This document shows, in pieces, positions 24,311 through 34,420 of a stretch of DNA of 64,000 nt. Source of the DNA: Lactobacillaceae bacterium (GTDB taxonomy: Bacteria; Bacillota; Bacilli; Lactobacillales; Lactobacillaceae); NCBI GenBank assembly GCA_031289015.1, contig JAITQG010000003.1, positions 1 through 64,000 of the forward strand, in the 5' to 3' direction. Numbering within the stretch: the stretch's first letter is position 1; every line of letters starts with the position of its first letter. Position numbers and translations under genes: made by a program. Below the pieces are notes generated by a model. The model had not been told where the DNA came from, did no database searches, and worked only from the letters and a program-made list of their open reading frames with translations.

Positions 24311-25426
24311 TTAATCCGGATTTTGTTCAGCCAGTTTCCATTGCAAATATGCATTGATAAATCCGTCTAAATCACCATCCATAACACCTTGTGGATTGCC
24401 AGACTCAAAATTAGTCCGGTGATCTTTGACCATCCGATATGGTTGGAACACGTACGACCGAATTTGTGAGCCCCAGCCATTTTCCATTTGATCACCCGAA
24501 ATCTTGGCCCGTTCAGCTTCTTTCTTGTCCACTTCAAGTTGATACAGCTTGGCTTTTAGCATGCCATAAGCTGTATCCTTATTTTGAAATTGTGAACGTT
24601 GTTGCTGTGACGCCACGACAATCCCCGTGGGAAGGTGGGTCAAGCGCACCGCTGAAGAAGTTTTGTTAATATGTTGTCCACCAGCCCCAGATGCCCGGTA
24701 AACGTCCATCTTCACGTCAGCTGGATTGATATCAATTTCCACAGAATCATCCAATTCAGGCATGACATCAATCGACACGAATGATGTATGGCGTCGACCA
24801 GCCGAATCAAACGGTGAAATCCGCACAAACCGATGCACCCCACGTTCAGAGCGCAAGTAACCATATGCATTGTGTCCCGTAATCATCAACGTGGCTGAAT
24901 CAATCCCCGCCACATCACCCGGGTGATAGTCCATGATTTCAACTTTAAAGCCGTGTTGCTCAGCCCAACGCGTATACATGCGTTGTAAATTAGCACCCCA
25001 GTCAGCTGATTCAGTCCCACCAGAACCGGGATGAATTTCGACGATCGCATTGTTCTTGTCATATGGCTCGTTTAACAATTGCGCCAACCGATATGATTCT
25101 AGATTATGCTCTAACCCAGTCAAATCAGCTTCCAGTTCCGCCATCATATCTTCATCATCCATTTCAGACAATAATTCAATGGCCGTTTCAACCGTTTCAA
25201 CCCCGTCTGATAATACCAAATAATCATCACGGCGATTTTTCAATTCATTATTGGCATCAATCACTTTTTGAGCGGCCACATTGTCCGTCCAAAAATCAGG
25301 GTGACTCATTTCATCTTCATTGGCCGCAATTTGATCCGTTAATGCATCTAAATCAAGGGATTCACCAAGGTGAACGACTTCTTCTTTGGCCTCCGCCAAC
25401 CGGTTTCTGGCTTCTGCTAATTCCAT
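24311..25426 (-). CDS. prfB: Peptide chain release factor 2, without programmed frameshift
   Basis: This 371-residue factor ends translation at UGA and UAA. It has the stop-codon-reading motif SPF (RISPFDSAGRRH near 205) and the catalytic GGQ (SGAGGQHINKTSSAVR near 250). In many bacteria prfB needs a +1 frameshift at codon ~25 (CTT TGA). Here the matching region reads TCC CTT GAT TTA in frame (SLDLD near 23-27), so the full protein is made from one uninterrupted frame and the self-regulation is absent. It lies after secA, the usual Firmicutes order. Confidence 0.95.
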   Translation of the reverse strand: MELAEARNRLAEAKEEVVHLGESLDLDALTDQIAANEDEMSHPDFWTDNVAAQKVIDANNELKNRRDDYLVLSDGVETVETAIELLSEMDDEDMMAELEADLTGLEHNLESYRLAQLLNEPYDKNNAIVEIHPGSGGTESADWGANLQRMYTRWAEQHGFKVEIMDYHPGDVAGIDSATLMITGHNAYGYLRSERGVHRFVRISPFDSAGRRHTSFVSIDVMPELDDSVEIDINPADVKMDVYRASGAGGQHINKTSSAVRLTHLPTGIVVASQQQRSQFQNKDTAYGMLKAKLYQLEVDKKEAERAKISGDQMENGWGSQIRSYVFQPYRMVKDHRTNFESGNPQGVMDGDLDGFINAYLQWKLAEQNPD

Positions 25427-25505
25427 TATCAGTTCCTTTCATTTTGGCATGATAAAAAGTAAAAAAGAAAGTCAAAGTGCGACTTCCTTAATCAACTTTT
25501 TTGAA

Positions 25506-27875
25506 CTAGGCACGCAGGTTTTGACGAATTTCTGACTTCATGAACAAACGTGTTGAATCATATTCGATCCCAGCGATCATTTCATCAAACATCCGGAATC
25601 CTTCGTTTTGGTACTCGATCAATGGGTTCAATTGACCATAACCACGCAATTGAATTGCATCACGCAATTGGTTCATGGCTTCCATGTGATCAGTCCAGTG
25701 TGAATCAACCACACGCAAGATTACGACCCGCGTAAATTGCAAAACTTGATCAGCATCAACCAAGGCATCAACCTTATCCGCATAAACCGCTTGCGCACGT
25801 TCATACAAGTAAGCCTTGATTTCATCGGCTGTCTTTTCATTCAAATCTTTAATTGAGATTGACGCATCAGGCACCAATGCAGCCCCAGCGAAGTCAACAA
25901 CTGGAGTCAAATCCCATTCCTTACTTTCTTTACCTTCAGTATGGGCATCAACAACGCGATCAATGGTACGTTGAACCATTGGCATGATAACATCTTCCAA
26001 TGAATCCTCGGCATCAATCACGTGATTACGATTATCGTAGAAGACTTCTCGTTGTTGTGACATAACGTCATCGTATTGCAAAACGTTCTTACGTGAATCG
26101 TAATTGTTTCCTTCGACACGCTTTTGTGCAGATTCAACTGAACGCGTAATCAAACGATTCTTGATGACGGCATCTTCATCGCTCAAATTCATGCGATCCA
26201 TCATGGCTTTGATCTTTTCACCACCAAAACGAATCATCAAATCATCTTCAAGTGACAGGAAGAATTGTGAGAAACCACGGTCACCTTGACGACCGGCACG
26301 GCCACGCAATTGATTATCAATACGACGTGATTCGTGACGTTCAGTACCGACCACGGCCAACCCACCCAAGTCAGAAACTCCAGGGCCAAGCTTGATGTCG
26401 GTTCCACGACCAGCCATGTTGGTGGCGATCGTAACGGCCCCACGTTGACCGGCGTTGGCAACGATTTCCGCTTCACGGGCGTGATTCTTGGCATTCAAGA
26501 CGTTGTGAGGAATCCCAACACGGTCAAGCAATTCAGCCAAAACTTCTGATGTTTCAACAGCGACAGTACCAATCAAGATTGGTTGTCCCTTAGCATGTAA
26601 TTGTTGAACCAATTCAACCACGGCCTTAAACTTGGCACGCAATGAAGGATACAATAAATCAGGTGCATCTTCTCGTTGGATTGGCTTATTAGTAGGGATC
26701 GTGACGATTTCCATGTTATAAATCTCACGGAATTCTTCAGCTTCAGTCTTGGCCGTTCCAGTCATACCCGACAACTTCTTGTAACGACGGAACAAGTTTT
26801 GGTACGTGATTGAAGCCATCGCACGGTTATCTTCTTGAATTTGCACTTGTTCTTTGGCTTCCAAAGCTTGGTGCAAACCATCAGAGAACCGACGACCTTC
26901 TTGAATACGACCTGAGAACGCATCAACCAAGACCACTTCGCCATCACGGACAACGTAATCTTTGTTGTTATGCATTGTGTAATTAGCACGCAAGGCTTGG
27001 TCGATGTGGTGAGTCAAAGCCGTATTGGCTGAGCTATACAAGTTTTGCAAGTTGAAATACTTTTCAGCCTTCGCAATACCTTCGTCATCGATCATAACGG
27101 TCTTTGATTCTTCGTCGACCTTAAAATCAGTGTCGCGGGTCAATGACTTAGCGAAACGATCAGCACGAATGTACAATTGCGTACTTTCTTGACCAGGGGC
27201 ACCAGAAATAATCAATGGTGTACGAGCTTCGTCAATCAAGATTGAGTCAGTTTCGTCGACCAAAGCGAAATTCAATGGGCGTTGAACACGGTCTTCTTTA
27301 CGGGCAACCATGTTGTCACGCAAATAATCGAAGCCAATTTCTGAGTTTGTTGAATACGTGATATCGGCCAAATAGGCTTCACGCTTTTCTTCAGGTGACT
27401 TTTCAGACAAGTTGATACCAACTGTCAACCCAAGCCATGAGTACAACTCACCCATTTCAGTTCCATCTCGTTGCGTCAAGTATTCATTGACCGTAACAAC
27501 GTGGACCCCTTGTTGAGGCAAGGCATTCAAATAAACCGCCATCGTGGCTGTCAAAGTCTTACCTTCACCGGTCTTCATTTCGGCGATGTTACCACCATGC
27601 AAAACTTCAGAACCCATCATTTGCACGATAAATGGATACAAGCCTAAGACACGCTTAGCAGCTTCACGCACAACGGCGAAAGCTTCAGGCAAGATTTCAT
27701 CTAGGGTCTTACCTTGTTGCAAAAGTTCACGGAAATAAGGTGTTTTTGCTTGCAGTTCAGCATCTGACAAAGCTGCCATTTGGTCTGCATAAGTTGCCGC
27801 TTTGTTTGCGGTTGCTTCTAGGCGCCGTAGTGTTCCACGGTCGCTTTCAATAATTTTTCGTAATGGATTAGCCAT
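25506..27875 (-). CDS. secA: Preprotein translocase ATPase SecA
   Basis: This 789-residue motor pushes unfolded preproteins through SecYEG. Walker A is MKTGEGKT near 100, the DEAD-like box is [17 protein letters not shown] near 208, the preprotein-binding domain follows, and the second ATPase half carries [18 protein letters not shown] and [10 protein letters not shown]. The zinc-binding C-terminal tail of longer SecAs is missing, as is usual in lactobacilli. prfB lies 79 bases downstream. The hpf/raiA gene often found upstream is not present; that space holds a structured element and the PTS gene. Confidence 0.97.
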   Translation of the reverse strand: MANPLRKIIESDRGTLRRLEATANKAATYADQMAALSDAELQAKTPYFRELLQQGKTLDEILPEAFAVVREAAKRVLGLYPFIVQMMGSEVLHGGNIAEMKTGEGKTLTATMAVYLNALPQQGVHVVTVNEYLTQRDGTEMGELYSWLGLTVGINLSEKSPEEKREAYLADITYSTNSEIGFDYLRDNMVARKEDRVQRPLNFALVDETDSILIDEARTPLIISGAPGQESTQLYIRADRFAKSLTRDTDFKVDEESKTVMIDDEGIAKAEKYFNLQNLYSSANTALTHHIDQALRANYTMHNNKDYVVRDGEVVLVDAFSGRIQEGRRFSDGLHQALEAKEQVQIQEDNRAMASITYQNLFRRYKKLSGMTGTAKTEAEEFREIYNMEIVTIPTNKPIQREDAPDLLYPSLRAKFKAVVELVQQLHAKGQPILIGTVAVETSEVLAELLDRVGIPHNVLNAKNHAREAEIVANAGQRGAVTIATNMAGRGTDIKLGPGVSDLGGLAVVGTERHESRRIDNQLRGRAGRQGDRGFSQFFLSLEDDLMIRFGGEKIKAMMDRMNLSDEDAVIKNRLITRSVESAQKRVEGNNYDSRKNVLQYDDVMSQQREVFYDNRNHVIDAEDSLEDVIMPMVQRTIDRVVDAHTEGKESKEWDLTPVVDFAGAALVPDASISIKDLNEKTADEIKAYLYERAQAVYADKVDALVDADQVLQFTRVVILRVVDSHWTDHMEAMNQLRDAIQLRGYGQLNPLIEYQNEGFRMFDEMIAGIEYDSTRLFMKSEIRQNLRA

Positions 27876-28056
27876 GTTATATCTTCCCTCTTAAATCTTG
27901 TCATAGTCCACACTGGGGCTATAATACTAAAGTCTATCTTACCATATCCCGCAAGACTTTTGATAGTGGGTATTTAAGGCAATTTTGTGAAGGTTTTTTC
28001 AGTCTCGTTACAAGGTTTGAATTTATTGCTTATTATATCTAGTTTTGTGGGTTTCT

Positions 28057-28073
28057 TAGCCGTTGCACGGCTA
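28057..28073 (-). repeat. Remnant of a structured element (3' terminal hairpin only)
   Basis: TAGCCGTTGCACGGCTA is the exact reverse complement of the terminal hairpin of copy 5 (51153-51169), and the flanks (GTTTCTTAGCC..., CTAGGAATA) also resemble element ends. It lies about 90 bp before copy 3 in the opposite orientation. It is therefore probably what is left of copy 3's former divergent partner. The rest of 27876-28160 holds the secA upstream region and no other clear feature. Confidence 0.6.
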
Positions 28074-28159
28074 GGAATATTGGTCACTTGGGATTACAAA
28101 TTGATACATTCATAATAGCAATAGCCCACGATCACAAAAAAAGTGATTAAGAGGTAGTA

Positions 28160-28440
28160 AAACTGAAGCTTTAGGGTTGGAAGGAGCTAGAGCGACTGGA
28201 AACCGGGATTTTGGTTTGGTTGGGGGAATGGCGGAGCATTGGGGCTGTTGTAGGGGAATCAGCGAGGTAGGAGCACTAGCGCGGTCTTAGTTCGTCGGTT
28301 TTGCGCCAGCAAGGCCGAGGGACTTAGACTAGCAGGACTCTGTCGCCCCCTTCAACAGCCCCAATGCGGAGCCATTCCCCCAACCAGACCAAAATCCCTA
28401 GCCGTGAAACGGCTAAACAAACCCCACCAACAAAAAAGAA
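28160..28440 (+). repeat. Structured intergenic element, copy 3 (type A core)
   Basis: The 5' flank CTGAAGCTTTAGGGTTGGAAGG is shared with copy 5. The outer stem GGGATTTTGGTTTGGTTGGG... pairs with 28372-28398 with one G-T pair. CGGAG lies on both arms (28232-28236, 28367-28371), and the inner stem CATTGGGGCTGTTG pairs to CAACAGCCCCAATG. AGCGAGGTAGGAGC precedes a type A hairpin whose centre (GTTCGTCGG/CCGAGGGAC) differs from the other copies on both sides and still pairs. The terminal hairpin TAGCCGT-GAA-ACGGCTA is at 28399-28415. It sits behind the 3' end of the PTS gene. Confidence 0.85.
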
Positions 28441-28479
28441 AAAAGCCAAACCCCAAGGCCTGACTTCAAAAATGTTAAA

Positions 28480-29898
28480 TTACTTAGCGTCAGCATCTGT
28501 ATTCGCATCCGCATCGTCAACAGGAGCTGCATTGGCTTGTTCTTGTGCCAACAACATCTTGTCGTACTTAATCGCAAATGGGAAATACATAGCTGTCGAA
28601 ATCACAAGCACAACCGCTTGCCAAAGCATCATCTTCCAACCACCGATCAAGAATCCTGAGATAATTGGTGGCGTTGTCCAAGGCGCTGCCACACCATTAA
28701 GTGGTGGCACAAGCCCAATGGCAATCACGATATAAGTCGAAGCAGCAACCACAACCGGTGTCAAGAAGAATGGAATTGCCAACATAGGGTTCAAAACCAA
28801 TGGCAAACCAAACAAGAATGGCTCGTTGATATTGAACAATGCTGGAACGGCTTCAATCTTACCCAATGAGCGCAATTGCACCGAACGGGCCCGCCAAAGC
28901 GTAAAGACAACCAATCCAATCGTAATTCCTGATCCTGTCAAGTTGATGAAGTTGTTGTAGAACTCGTTGGTAACGATGTGTGCACCGTTATCCAACGTCA
29001 ACTTACCAGCCTTATACAAAGCGGCATTGTCAAATGTGTTTGGAATCAACAAACCTGACGTGATGGCTCCCATAATCAACCCACCGTGCACCCCAAAGAA
29101 CCAGAAGAATGGTACCAAGAAGGCAATTACCAAGGCACCACCGAATGAATCAGAAATTCCTTGCAATGGCGTTTGAATTAGTTTGTAAATTTCTGACAAC
29201 AAATCAGTATGCACAACCTTGTCAAAGAAGGCGTAGATCAACATCGTGGCCGTCAAAATAATTCCTGATGGAATCATGGCTGTAAATTGGTTGGCAACGT
29301 TAGCCGGCACTTGTTCTGGCAACGTAATCTTCCAACCTGCACGCAACATTGCTGAATATGCCCATCCAACAAAGATTCCACACAAGATGGCAGCGATCAT
29401 TCCTTGACCACCCAACCATGATGTATTAATTACACCAGTCACTGGATTGTTGAAGAAAGCCGTCACTGCATGTGGTAATGAGTCAGCATACTTGCTCAAA
29501 TCGCCACCCTTAGCTAAAGCCGCTTTGGCAGGATTATCAACGCTCAAATATTGCAAAAGCAAAAATGCAGCAAATGATGTCAAACCAGCTGGCAATGGCT
29601 CAAAACCTTCATCACGTACGTAGACATACGCAATTCCGATGGCTGCCCAAACTGCTAAGATTCCAAATGAAACCGTGTAAGCTTGTGAGAATACAGCTGA
29701 CCACCCTGAGGCAGCCAATGCATCTGAAACAGCAGGGATAGGGATATTAGACAAAATCAAAAAGATTGATCCAATAATAATAAATGGTAGTGCGTAGACC
29801 ATCCCGTTTTTCAGGGCGTTCATTGGCTTTGTGTTAACAACCTTCATGATTGGTCCAAGCAAGTGGGTACTAACCCAACTTTCTTGTGCGTTTTCCAT
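28480..29898 (-). CDS. PTS beta-glucoside/cellobiose permease, EIIC component (CelB type)
   Basis: From the ATG behind AAGGAGAACG (the track start is 12 codons earlier) the protein has 472 residues and about 10 membrane segments. The LPFIIIGSIFLILSNIP region is followed by FFWFFGVHGGLIMGAI and FNINEPFLFGLPLVLNP, the substrate-site signature (NEP) of the lactose/cellobiose EIIC family. It carries beta-glucosides across the membrane as they are phosphorylated, working with EIIA and EIIB proteins encoded elsewhere. The 6-phospho-beta-glucosidase gene upstream on the same strand is the next step. A cre-like site lies about 90 bases upstream. Confidence 0.9.
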   Translation of the reverse strand: MENAQESWVSTHLLGPIMKVVNTKPMNALKNGMVYALPFIIIGSIFLILSNIPIPAVSDALAASGWSAVFSQAYTVSFGILAVWAAIGIAYVYVRDEGFEPLPAGLTSFAAFLLLQYLSVDNPAKAALAKGGDLSKYADSLPHAVTAFFNNPVTGVINTSWLGGQGMIAAILCGIFVGWAYSAMLRAGWKITLPEQVPANVANQFTAMIPSGIILTATMLIYAFFDKVVHTDLLSEIYKLIQTPLQGISDSFGGALVIAFLVPFFWFFGVHGGLIMGAITSGLLIPNTFDNAALYKAGKLTLDNGAHIVTNEFYNNFINLTGSGITIGLVVFTLWRARSVQLRSLGKIEAVPALFNINEPFLFGLPLVLNPMLAIPFFLTPVVVAASTYIVIAIGLVPPLNGVAAPWTTPPIISGFLIGGWKMMLWQAVVLVISTAMYFPFAIKYDKMLLAQEQANAAPVDDADANTDADAK

Positions 29899-29988
29899 AA
29901 CGTTCTCCTTCGTATGGTGAAATAAAAATTGCATAAAAATAATCTATATATGCGTTACAAATTTAATTATCTTTAAGTTATAACTATA

Positions 29989-30003
29989 TTGCAAACGTTT
30001 CTA
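29989..30003. promoter_or_regulatory. cre-like catabolite control site
   Basis: TTGCAAACGTTTCTA matches the CcpA operator consensus WTGNAAACGNWNNCA in 14 of 15 positions. It lies between the 6-phospho-beta-glucosidase gene and the PTS permease gene and is well placed to repress the permease when glucose is present. Confidence 0.65.
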
Positions 30004-30105
30004 TAAGTTTTCACAATTGTTTTACATTGCCATCACATGAAATATAAGGAGCTTAATTTTTATTAAAGAACACGCCTAATAAAGTACTATTTATTGCAAC
30101 TTACT

Positions 30106-31488
30106 TTATGACAAATCGCCCCCATTTGAACCATATGCTTGTTTGAACCACTCAAATGACTTCTTTGGTACTCGGCGCATGTCTTTTAAATCGTGGTTGC
30201 TCCGATTGACATACACAGCCCCGTAGCGCTTTTCCATATCCGCATGTGAGCTAGGAATGTCGATCAAGCCCCAACCTAAGTACCCAATCACTTCGGCACC
30301 ATCAATAAACATGGCATCCTGCATGGCTTGAATATGTTCACGATGATAGGCAATTCGATAATCATCGGCGATTGGGTTTGTCCCGTCCCAGTCTTCACGC
30401 CAACCAATGCCGTTTTCGATTGGGAAAACTGGCACATGATAACGCGCATACATAGTTGAAATCATGGTCCTAAAGCCCAGCGGGTCAATCGTCCAATCCC
30501 ATTCATTGGCTTGCAAGAAGCGATTTTTTTCATTACCAGTATTCAAATAACGATTAGGTGCTTCGCCTACCGGAATCAAATCAGCATTAATTGTATCCGT
30601 CCGGTAATAACTAAATGACAAGAAATCAGCATGCATCTTGGCTAAAATTTCTGCATCGCCAACTTGGAAATCCCAATCAATATTATTGTTTGCCACATAC
30701 GTCAAAACTTCGCGTGAGTAATGCCCATGCACAAAAGCATCATTTAGATTATTATTTAAAAATTCATCAATTTGGCGGTTTGCAAAGACATCTTCAGGCT
30801 TTGAAGTCGCTGGATAACAAGCTGCGACAGCCAACATACCACCGATTTTAACGTCGCGATAATTTTCATGCACGAGCGCATCAACTTGGGCGTGGGCCAA
30901 CATGGTGTGATGGAAAATTCGATACATATCCTCCAATGTGCGTGCGCCACTATGGTAGCCTGAAATTTCAAATACTTCGTCGGTGAAATACAGATTGTGT
31001 TCGTTAAACGTAATCCAGTATTTTACCCGATCCGAAAAGCGCGCCAACATCTCTTTGCTATACGCCACAAACGCATCAACCGTATGGCGTGCCATGAACC
31101 CGTTATACCCCTTGGCCAGATGGAGTGGCATATCAAAGTGGTACAAACAAATCATTGGCTCAATGCCCCGCGCCAACATGGCATCAATCAAGTCACTATA
31201 ATATGCAATGCCTTCTTCATTCCACTCGCCATCACCCTTTGGATTGACCCGTGACCATGAAATTTGAATGCGATACATGTTCATGTTCATTTGTTGCATC
31301 AAATCTAAATCTTCGGCATAACGATGGTATTCGTCAATTGCATCATGCCAATCCATCGTTTTTTCAGTGGCTTCACGGACGTCATAAACTGATAGGCCCT
31401 TGCCACCTTCATCCCAAGCACCCTCGGTTTGCATTGAAGACACAGAGTTACCCCAAAAGAAACTAGGCGGCATTATTGATTTTGACAT
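30106..31488 (-). CDS. 6-phospho-beta-glucosidase, GH1 family
   Basis: This 460-residue cytosolic glycosidase hydrolyses phosphorylated beta-glucosides delivered by the PTS. The GH1 acid/base glutamate is in WITFNEHN near 168 and the nucleophile in FPIENGIGW near 362. The C-terminal SSHADMEKRYGAVYVN segment is the phosphate-binding signature that separates 6-phospho enzymes from plain beta-glucosidases. The GH1 motif is usually TFNEP or TFNEI; the histidine here is uncommon. A TTGGAGGA ribosome site is present. The PTS permease lies 207 bases downstream. Confidence 0.9.
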   Translation of the reverse strand: MSKSIMPPSFFWGNSVSSMQTEGAWDEGGKGLSVYDVREATEKTMDWHDAIDEYHRYAEDLDLMQQMNMNMYRIQISWSRVNPKGDGEWNEEGIAYYSDLIDAMLARGIEPMICLYHFDMPLHLAKGYNGFMARHTVDAFVAYSKEMLARFSDRVKYWITFNEHNLYFTDEVFEISGYHSGARTLEDMYRIFHHTMLAHAQVDALVHENYRDVKIGGMLAVAACYPATSKPEDVFANRQIDEFLNNNLNDAFVHGHYSREVLTYVANNNIDWDFQVGDAEILAKMHADFLSFSYYRTDTINADLIPVGEAPNRYLNTGNEKNRFLQANEWDWTIDPLGFRTMISTMYARYHVPVFPIENGIGWREDWDGTNPIADDYRIAYHREHIQAMQDAMFIDGAEVIGYLGWGLIDIPSSHADMEKRYGAVYVNRSNHDLKDMRRVPKKSFEWFKQAYGSNGGDLS

Positions 31489-31646
31489 TTTTCAATCCTC
31501 CAAACTTAATGTTGAGTTACTCCATTTTTAATGAAATTGTGCTCAAAACGTGGCATAATATAAGGCAGTAACTAGTACACATTTCACTGCTCATGATGAG
31601 ATTTATCACCTTGCAGATAAGTATAATGAATAAATTGGGAGTTTTT

Positions 31647-32531
31647 ATGATTACCGAATTAAAATCAGATATTTTGCATGAAGTTATTCAAAAGCGCCCC
31701 GTCGACAGCAACAAGACCAACTTCGGCCGTGTTTTGTTGATCGGTGGTAATAAGTCCTTGGGCGGCGCTATTTTACTTGCTGCCGCTGCGACCGTGAACG
31801 CTGGGGCCGGTTTAACCACAGTGGCGACTGATCCGACTAATATTGCTGCGCTTCATGTCCGCACGCCAGAAGCCATGGCGATTGATTGGAACGATGCGCA
31901 ACAACTTGGTGAGCAACTCGAAAAAAGTGATGTAATCTTAATCGGGCCTGGTTTAGGCCGTGATGATTTAGCCTTACAACTCTTGCAAACCGTTATTTTT
32001 GGGGTTCACAAGAATCAAAAGTTGATTGTTGATGGTGACGGGTTGACCTTGATGGCTCAAAACAACATCTTCTTCCCAACAAATACGTATAGTATCGCTA
32101 CACCACATCAAGGTGAATGGGAAAGCCTTTCAAACATCATGGTCAAGTATCAAAGCAACATGATGGAAATGAATGAATTACAACGTCAAAACCTCAACCT
32201 TGATGTTTTGGTGATCAAGCAACATCACACGCTCATCATGAGTGAAGATCGGCAAATGCAATTACAAATTGGTGGTCCTTACCAAGCAACTGGTGGCATG
32301 GGGGATACTCTCGCTGGCATGGTTGCTGGCTTCGTCGCCCAATTTGCTGAACCACGCCGCGCTACCGAAGCTGCCGTTTATGCACATACGGCGATTGCTG
32401 AACAATTAGCAGCGCATAACTGGGTTGTTAAGCCTTCGTTAGTAGCCGATTTCTTGCCAAATTATATGAGTTCAATCCAAACTAATTTGGTTGGTAATCC
32501 TGGGGCTGATGACAAAATGGTTCAATTTTAA
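31647..32531 (+). CDS. nnrD: ADP-dependent NAD(P)H-hydrate dehydratase
   Basis: The start chosen is the ATG giving MITELKSD (294 residues), as the track's extra 18 codons are unlike the family. This ribokinase-fold enzyme repairs damaged NADHX/NADPHX using ADP. It has FGRVLLIGGNKSLGGAILLAAAAT and GAGLTTVAT at the start, LIGPGLGRDD near 94, LIVDGDGLTL, a TPHQGEW segment and the catalytic GGMGDTLAGMVAGFVAQ near 228. The epimerase half found in YjeF fusions is absent. It is a single gene with a strong terminator. Confidence 0.88.
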   Translation: MITELKSDILHEVIQKRPVDSNKTNFGRVLLIGGNKSLGGAILLAAAATVNAGAGLTTVATDPTNIAALHVRTPEAMAIDWNDAQQLGEQLEKSDVILIGPGLGRDDLALQLLQTVIFGVHKNQKLIVDGDGLTLMAQNNIFFPTNTYSIATPHQGEWESLSNIMVKYQSNMMEMNELQRQNLNLDVLVIKQHHTLIMSEDRQMQLQIGGPYQATGGMGDTLAGMVAGFVAQFAEPRRATEAAVYAHTAIAEQLAAHNWVVKPSLVADFLPNYMSSIQTNLVGNPGADDKMVQF

Positions 32532-32550
32532 ATAACTATTTTTCATTTCA

Positions 32551-32582
32551 AAAAGCATCGTCATTGGATTGACGATGCTTTT
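32551..32582 (+). terminator. nnrD terminator
   Basis: The 13-bp stem AAAAGCATCGTCA/TGACGATGCTTTT has a 6-base loop and a T-run. It may also serve the convergent nuclease gene. Confidence 0.85.
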
Positions 32583-32603
32583 TATGTGCGCTGTTATGTT
32601 TAT

Positions 32604-33782
32604 TTACGGTTTGGCATACCCATTGCCCCGCAAGCCCCGCCGATATCCGTGGTTAAGTGCGTCGGCTTCAGACATATAGGTGAAATTATCTGGAAATGTG
32701 ACTTGTGAATAATAGATGCCACTCTTTGCGACAAAGACTTGCCCTTGGGCTGCCACATACCACTTGCCATCAGCTGTATAATCACCACCTGTAGCAGGTG
32801 TTGTGACGGCAGGGGCTGGTGTGGTCGGTGTTAGTGCGGGTTCAGTAACTGCCTTAGTCGCCGAAAAATTACCCGCTTCATAATTAATCGCAATGCCTTC
32901 AGCTGAATTGATTACGATAATTTCTGTATTCAAACTATTATCTGATGATTGGATATCCACAATGGAACCGCGCGGAATATGTTCATCGCCTTTATATACC
33001 GGCGTGGTTTGGTATCTAATCGTGTTGGTTGTATTGGGATGTGACGCCCAATAGTTTTCGGCCAATTCTTCGGCCGCTCGCATCCCACCATTTTGATTTG
33101 CGCCGACATTTTGACTACGCGTACCTGTGGTGAAATTATATGGCGAACTATACGAAGCGGCACCTAATAAACTGTCGGCAATCGAGTGACTACGGTTATA
33201 CAGATACCCATGATAAATCCGCCCCGTCAAAGCAAATGAAATTGCCACCATTTCATTTTCTGGCCAGGCTGGTGGGTCCAGTGGACTCCCTTGGCGCGAA
33301 CCTTTGGAAGCTTCCCATTGACTCTGCGTGAGGACAGCCCTAGCCGTACTTGAGCGCCCATTGGCATCAGCTGTAAATTTATAGCTACCAGCGGTCAGAG
33401 TATCAAATTCGGTAAACTGCGCGGACCCATTATCCCAATAATAATTTTTATTCTCGCCTGGCGCTTGCTGATCCGTTAAAGTTACTAATTCTGATAGAAT
33501 TTGTGCATCTGATGCCGGCGCAGTACTAACCGGGGTATTAATCTTTTCATCAACTGGGGCGACTTCACTAGTTGATTTTGCACTTGCACTACTCGTACTT
33601 TTTGCTGAACTAGCTTTAGGTTTTGTCGAGCTGCTAGATGCGACCGCACTAGTCGGTTCGGTCTGTGCTTCGTCCTTGCTATCGCTAGTAGCGCCCACCA
33701 ATGTGAATACCGCACCAATGATTAATACGGTGTAGGCGATCGGATGGCGTTTGAACCCCGACTTATGCATGTTAGATTTCAT
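32604..33782 (-). CDS. Secreted DNA/RNA non-specific endonuclease (DNA-entry nuclease type)
   Basis: This nuclease of about 392 residues starts at the ATG 9 bases after an AAGGGG site. One hydrophobic segment near the N-terminus (YTVLIIGAVFTLVGA) anchors or exports it, and a Ser/Ala/Lys-rich linker follows to about residue 90. The beta-beta-alpha metal nuclease core has IYHGYLYNRSHSIADSLLG (NRSH, the variant of DRGH) near 190, then NFTTGTRSQNVGANQNGGMRAAE with the metal-binding Asn, and IRYQTTPVYKGDEHIPRG. It resembles streptococcal DNases and EndA. The C-terminal extension is Thr/Pro-rich with a repeat-like WYVAAQGQVFVA module. Roles could be nutrient DNA use, competence or biofilm. Confidence 0.85.
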   Translation of the reverse strand: MKSNMHKSGFKRHPIAYTVLIIGAVFTLVGATSDSKDEAQTEPTSAVASSSSTKPKASSAKSTSSASAKSTSEVAPVDEKINTPVSTAPASDAQILSELVTLTDQQAPGENKNYYWDNGSAQFTEFDTLTAGSYKFTADANGRSSTARAVLTQSQWEASKGSRQGSPLDPPAWPENEMVAISFALTGRIYHGYLYNRSHSIADSLLGAASYSSPYNFTTGTRSQNVGANQNGGMRAAEELAENYWASHPNTTNTIRYQTTPVYKGDEHIPRGSIVDIQSSDNSLNTEIIVINSAEGIAINYEAGNFSATKAVTEPALTPTTPAPAVTTPATGGDYTADGKWYVAAQGQVFVAKSGIYYSQVTFPDNFTYMSEADALNHGYRRGLRGNGYAKP

Positions 33783-33894
33783 AATCAAGTGCCCCTTTAT
33801 TTACTGTGGTAACTAAAGGATAACCCAATAGTGTTACTCACCGCCGAAAATTCCATGCTATTTATCCTTTTAAAGTGTGATATTTATTTTATAA

Positions 33895-34414
33895 CCCAAC
33901 AAAAGACCCATCAGCGCATTGGCCAATGGGTTAATCTTTAGTTGGGCTTTTCTACACCTCAACAAGGGGCGCGCTAATTCGCTACCCTGTATTCAATTGT
34001 CATTCATCGCGTCTAGAGGTTTAATCTGCAGTTTTAAACGTCTGTCACTAGACTTGATCTTAACCAGTTCATTTCAACTTACTACCTGAATCTGCGTTAC
34101 CCGTTTGATAAGCGGACCATGTCAGGAGCAGTTCATTATCACTAGCATCGATTTACATCACTTGCTCGTGCCTATGGAAACTCTGATTCACATCAGTGCC
34201 GGTCTGAGTAGTTTGACTATTATGCTATGTAACGAATCTGATTGCTAATGACGTAAGAGATGGCCAGCTCATGACCGATGTTTATCTTTTAACGATACTC
34301 TATTTATATCCTACGTCACTACTGCGACATGCCCACACAGAATTTGGTGTTTGTTGTAACATCATGGTTGAAATTGTAATTTCGTCCAAGCTTATTACCA
34401 CCTTTCTTTGGAAC
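33895..34414 (-). ncRNA. Candidate non-coding transcript of about 520 nt from a cre-overlapped promoter
   Basis: This 680-bp gap has no convincing coding frame on either strand. On the minus strand a promoter (-35 TTGTAA 34449-34444, 17-nt spacer, -10 TATTAT 34426-34421) overlaps a perfect cre palindrome. Its transcript would run to a nested hairpin whose inner stem ACCCAT/ATGGGT (33906-33931) is followed by CTTTTGTT, a plausible terminator. Several hairpins lie between, for example GTCTAG...GTTTAA...TTAAAC...CTAGAC (34010-34055). One frame behind an AAAGGTGG site contains six stops, so a decayed gene is the main alternative. Confidence 0.4.
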
Positions 34415-34420
34415 AACTTT

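Noticed and set aside
33895-34010. Possible T-box leader on the minus strand (sequence like AGGGTAGCGAATTAGCGC)
   Set aside because: The core AGGGTGGNACCGCG is not matched, no stem I elements are seen, and no synthetase or amino-acid gene follows.
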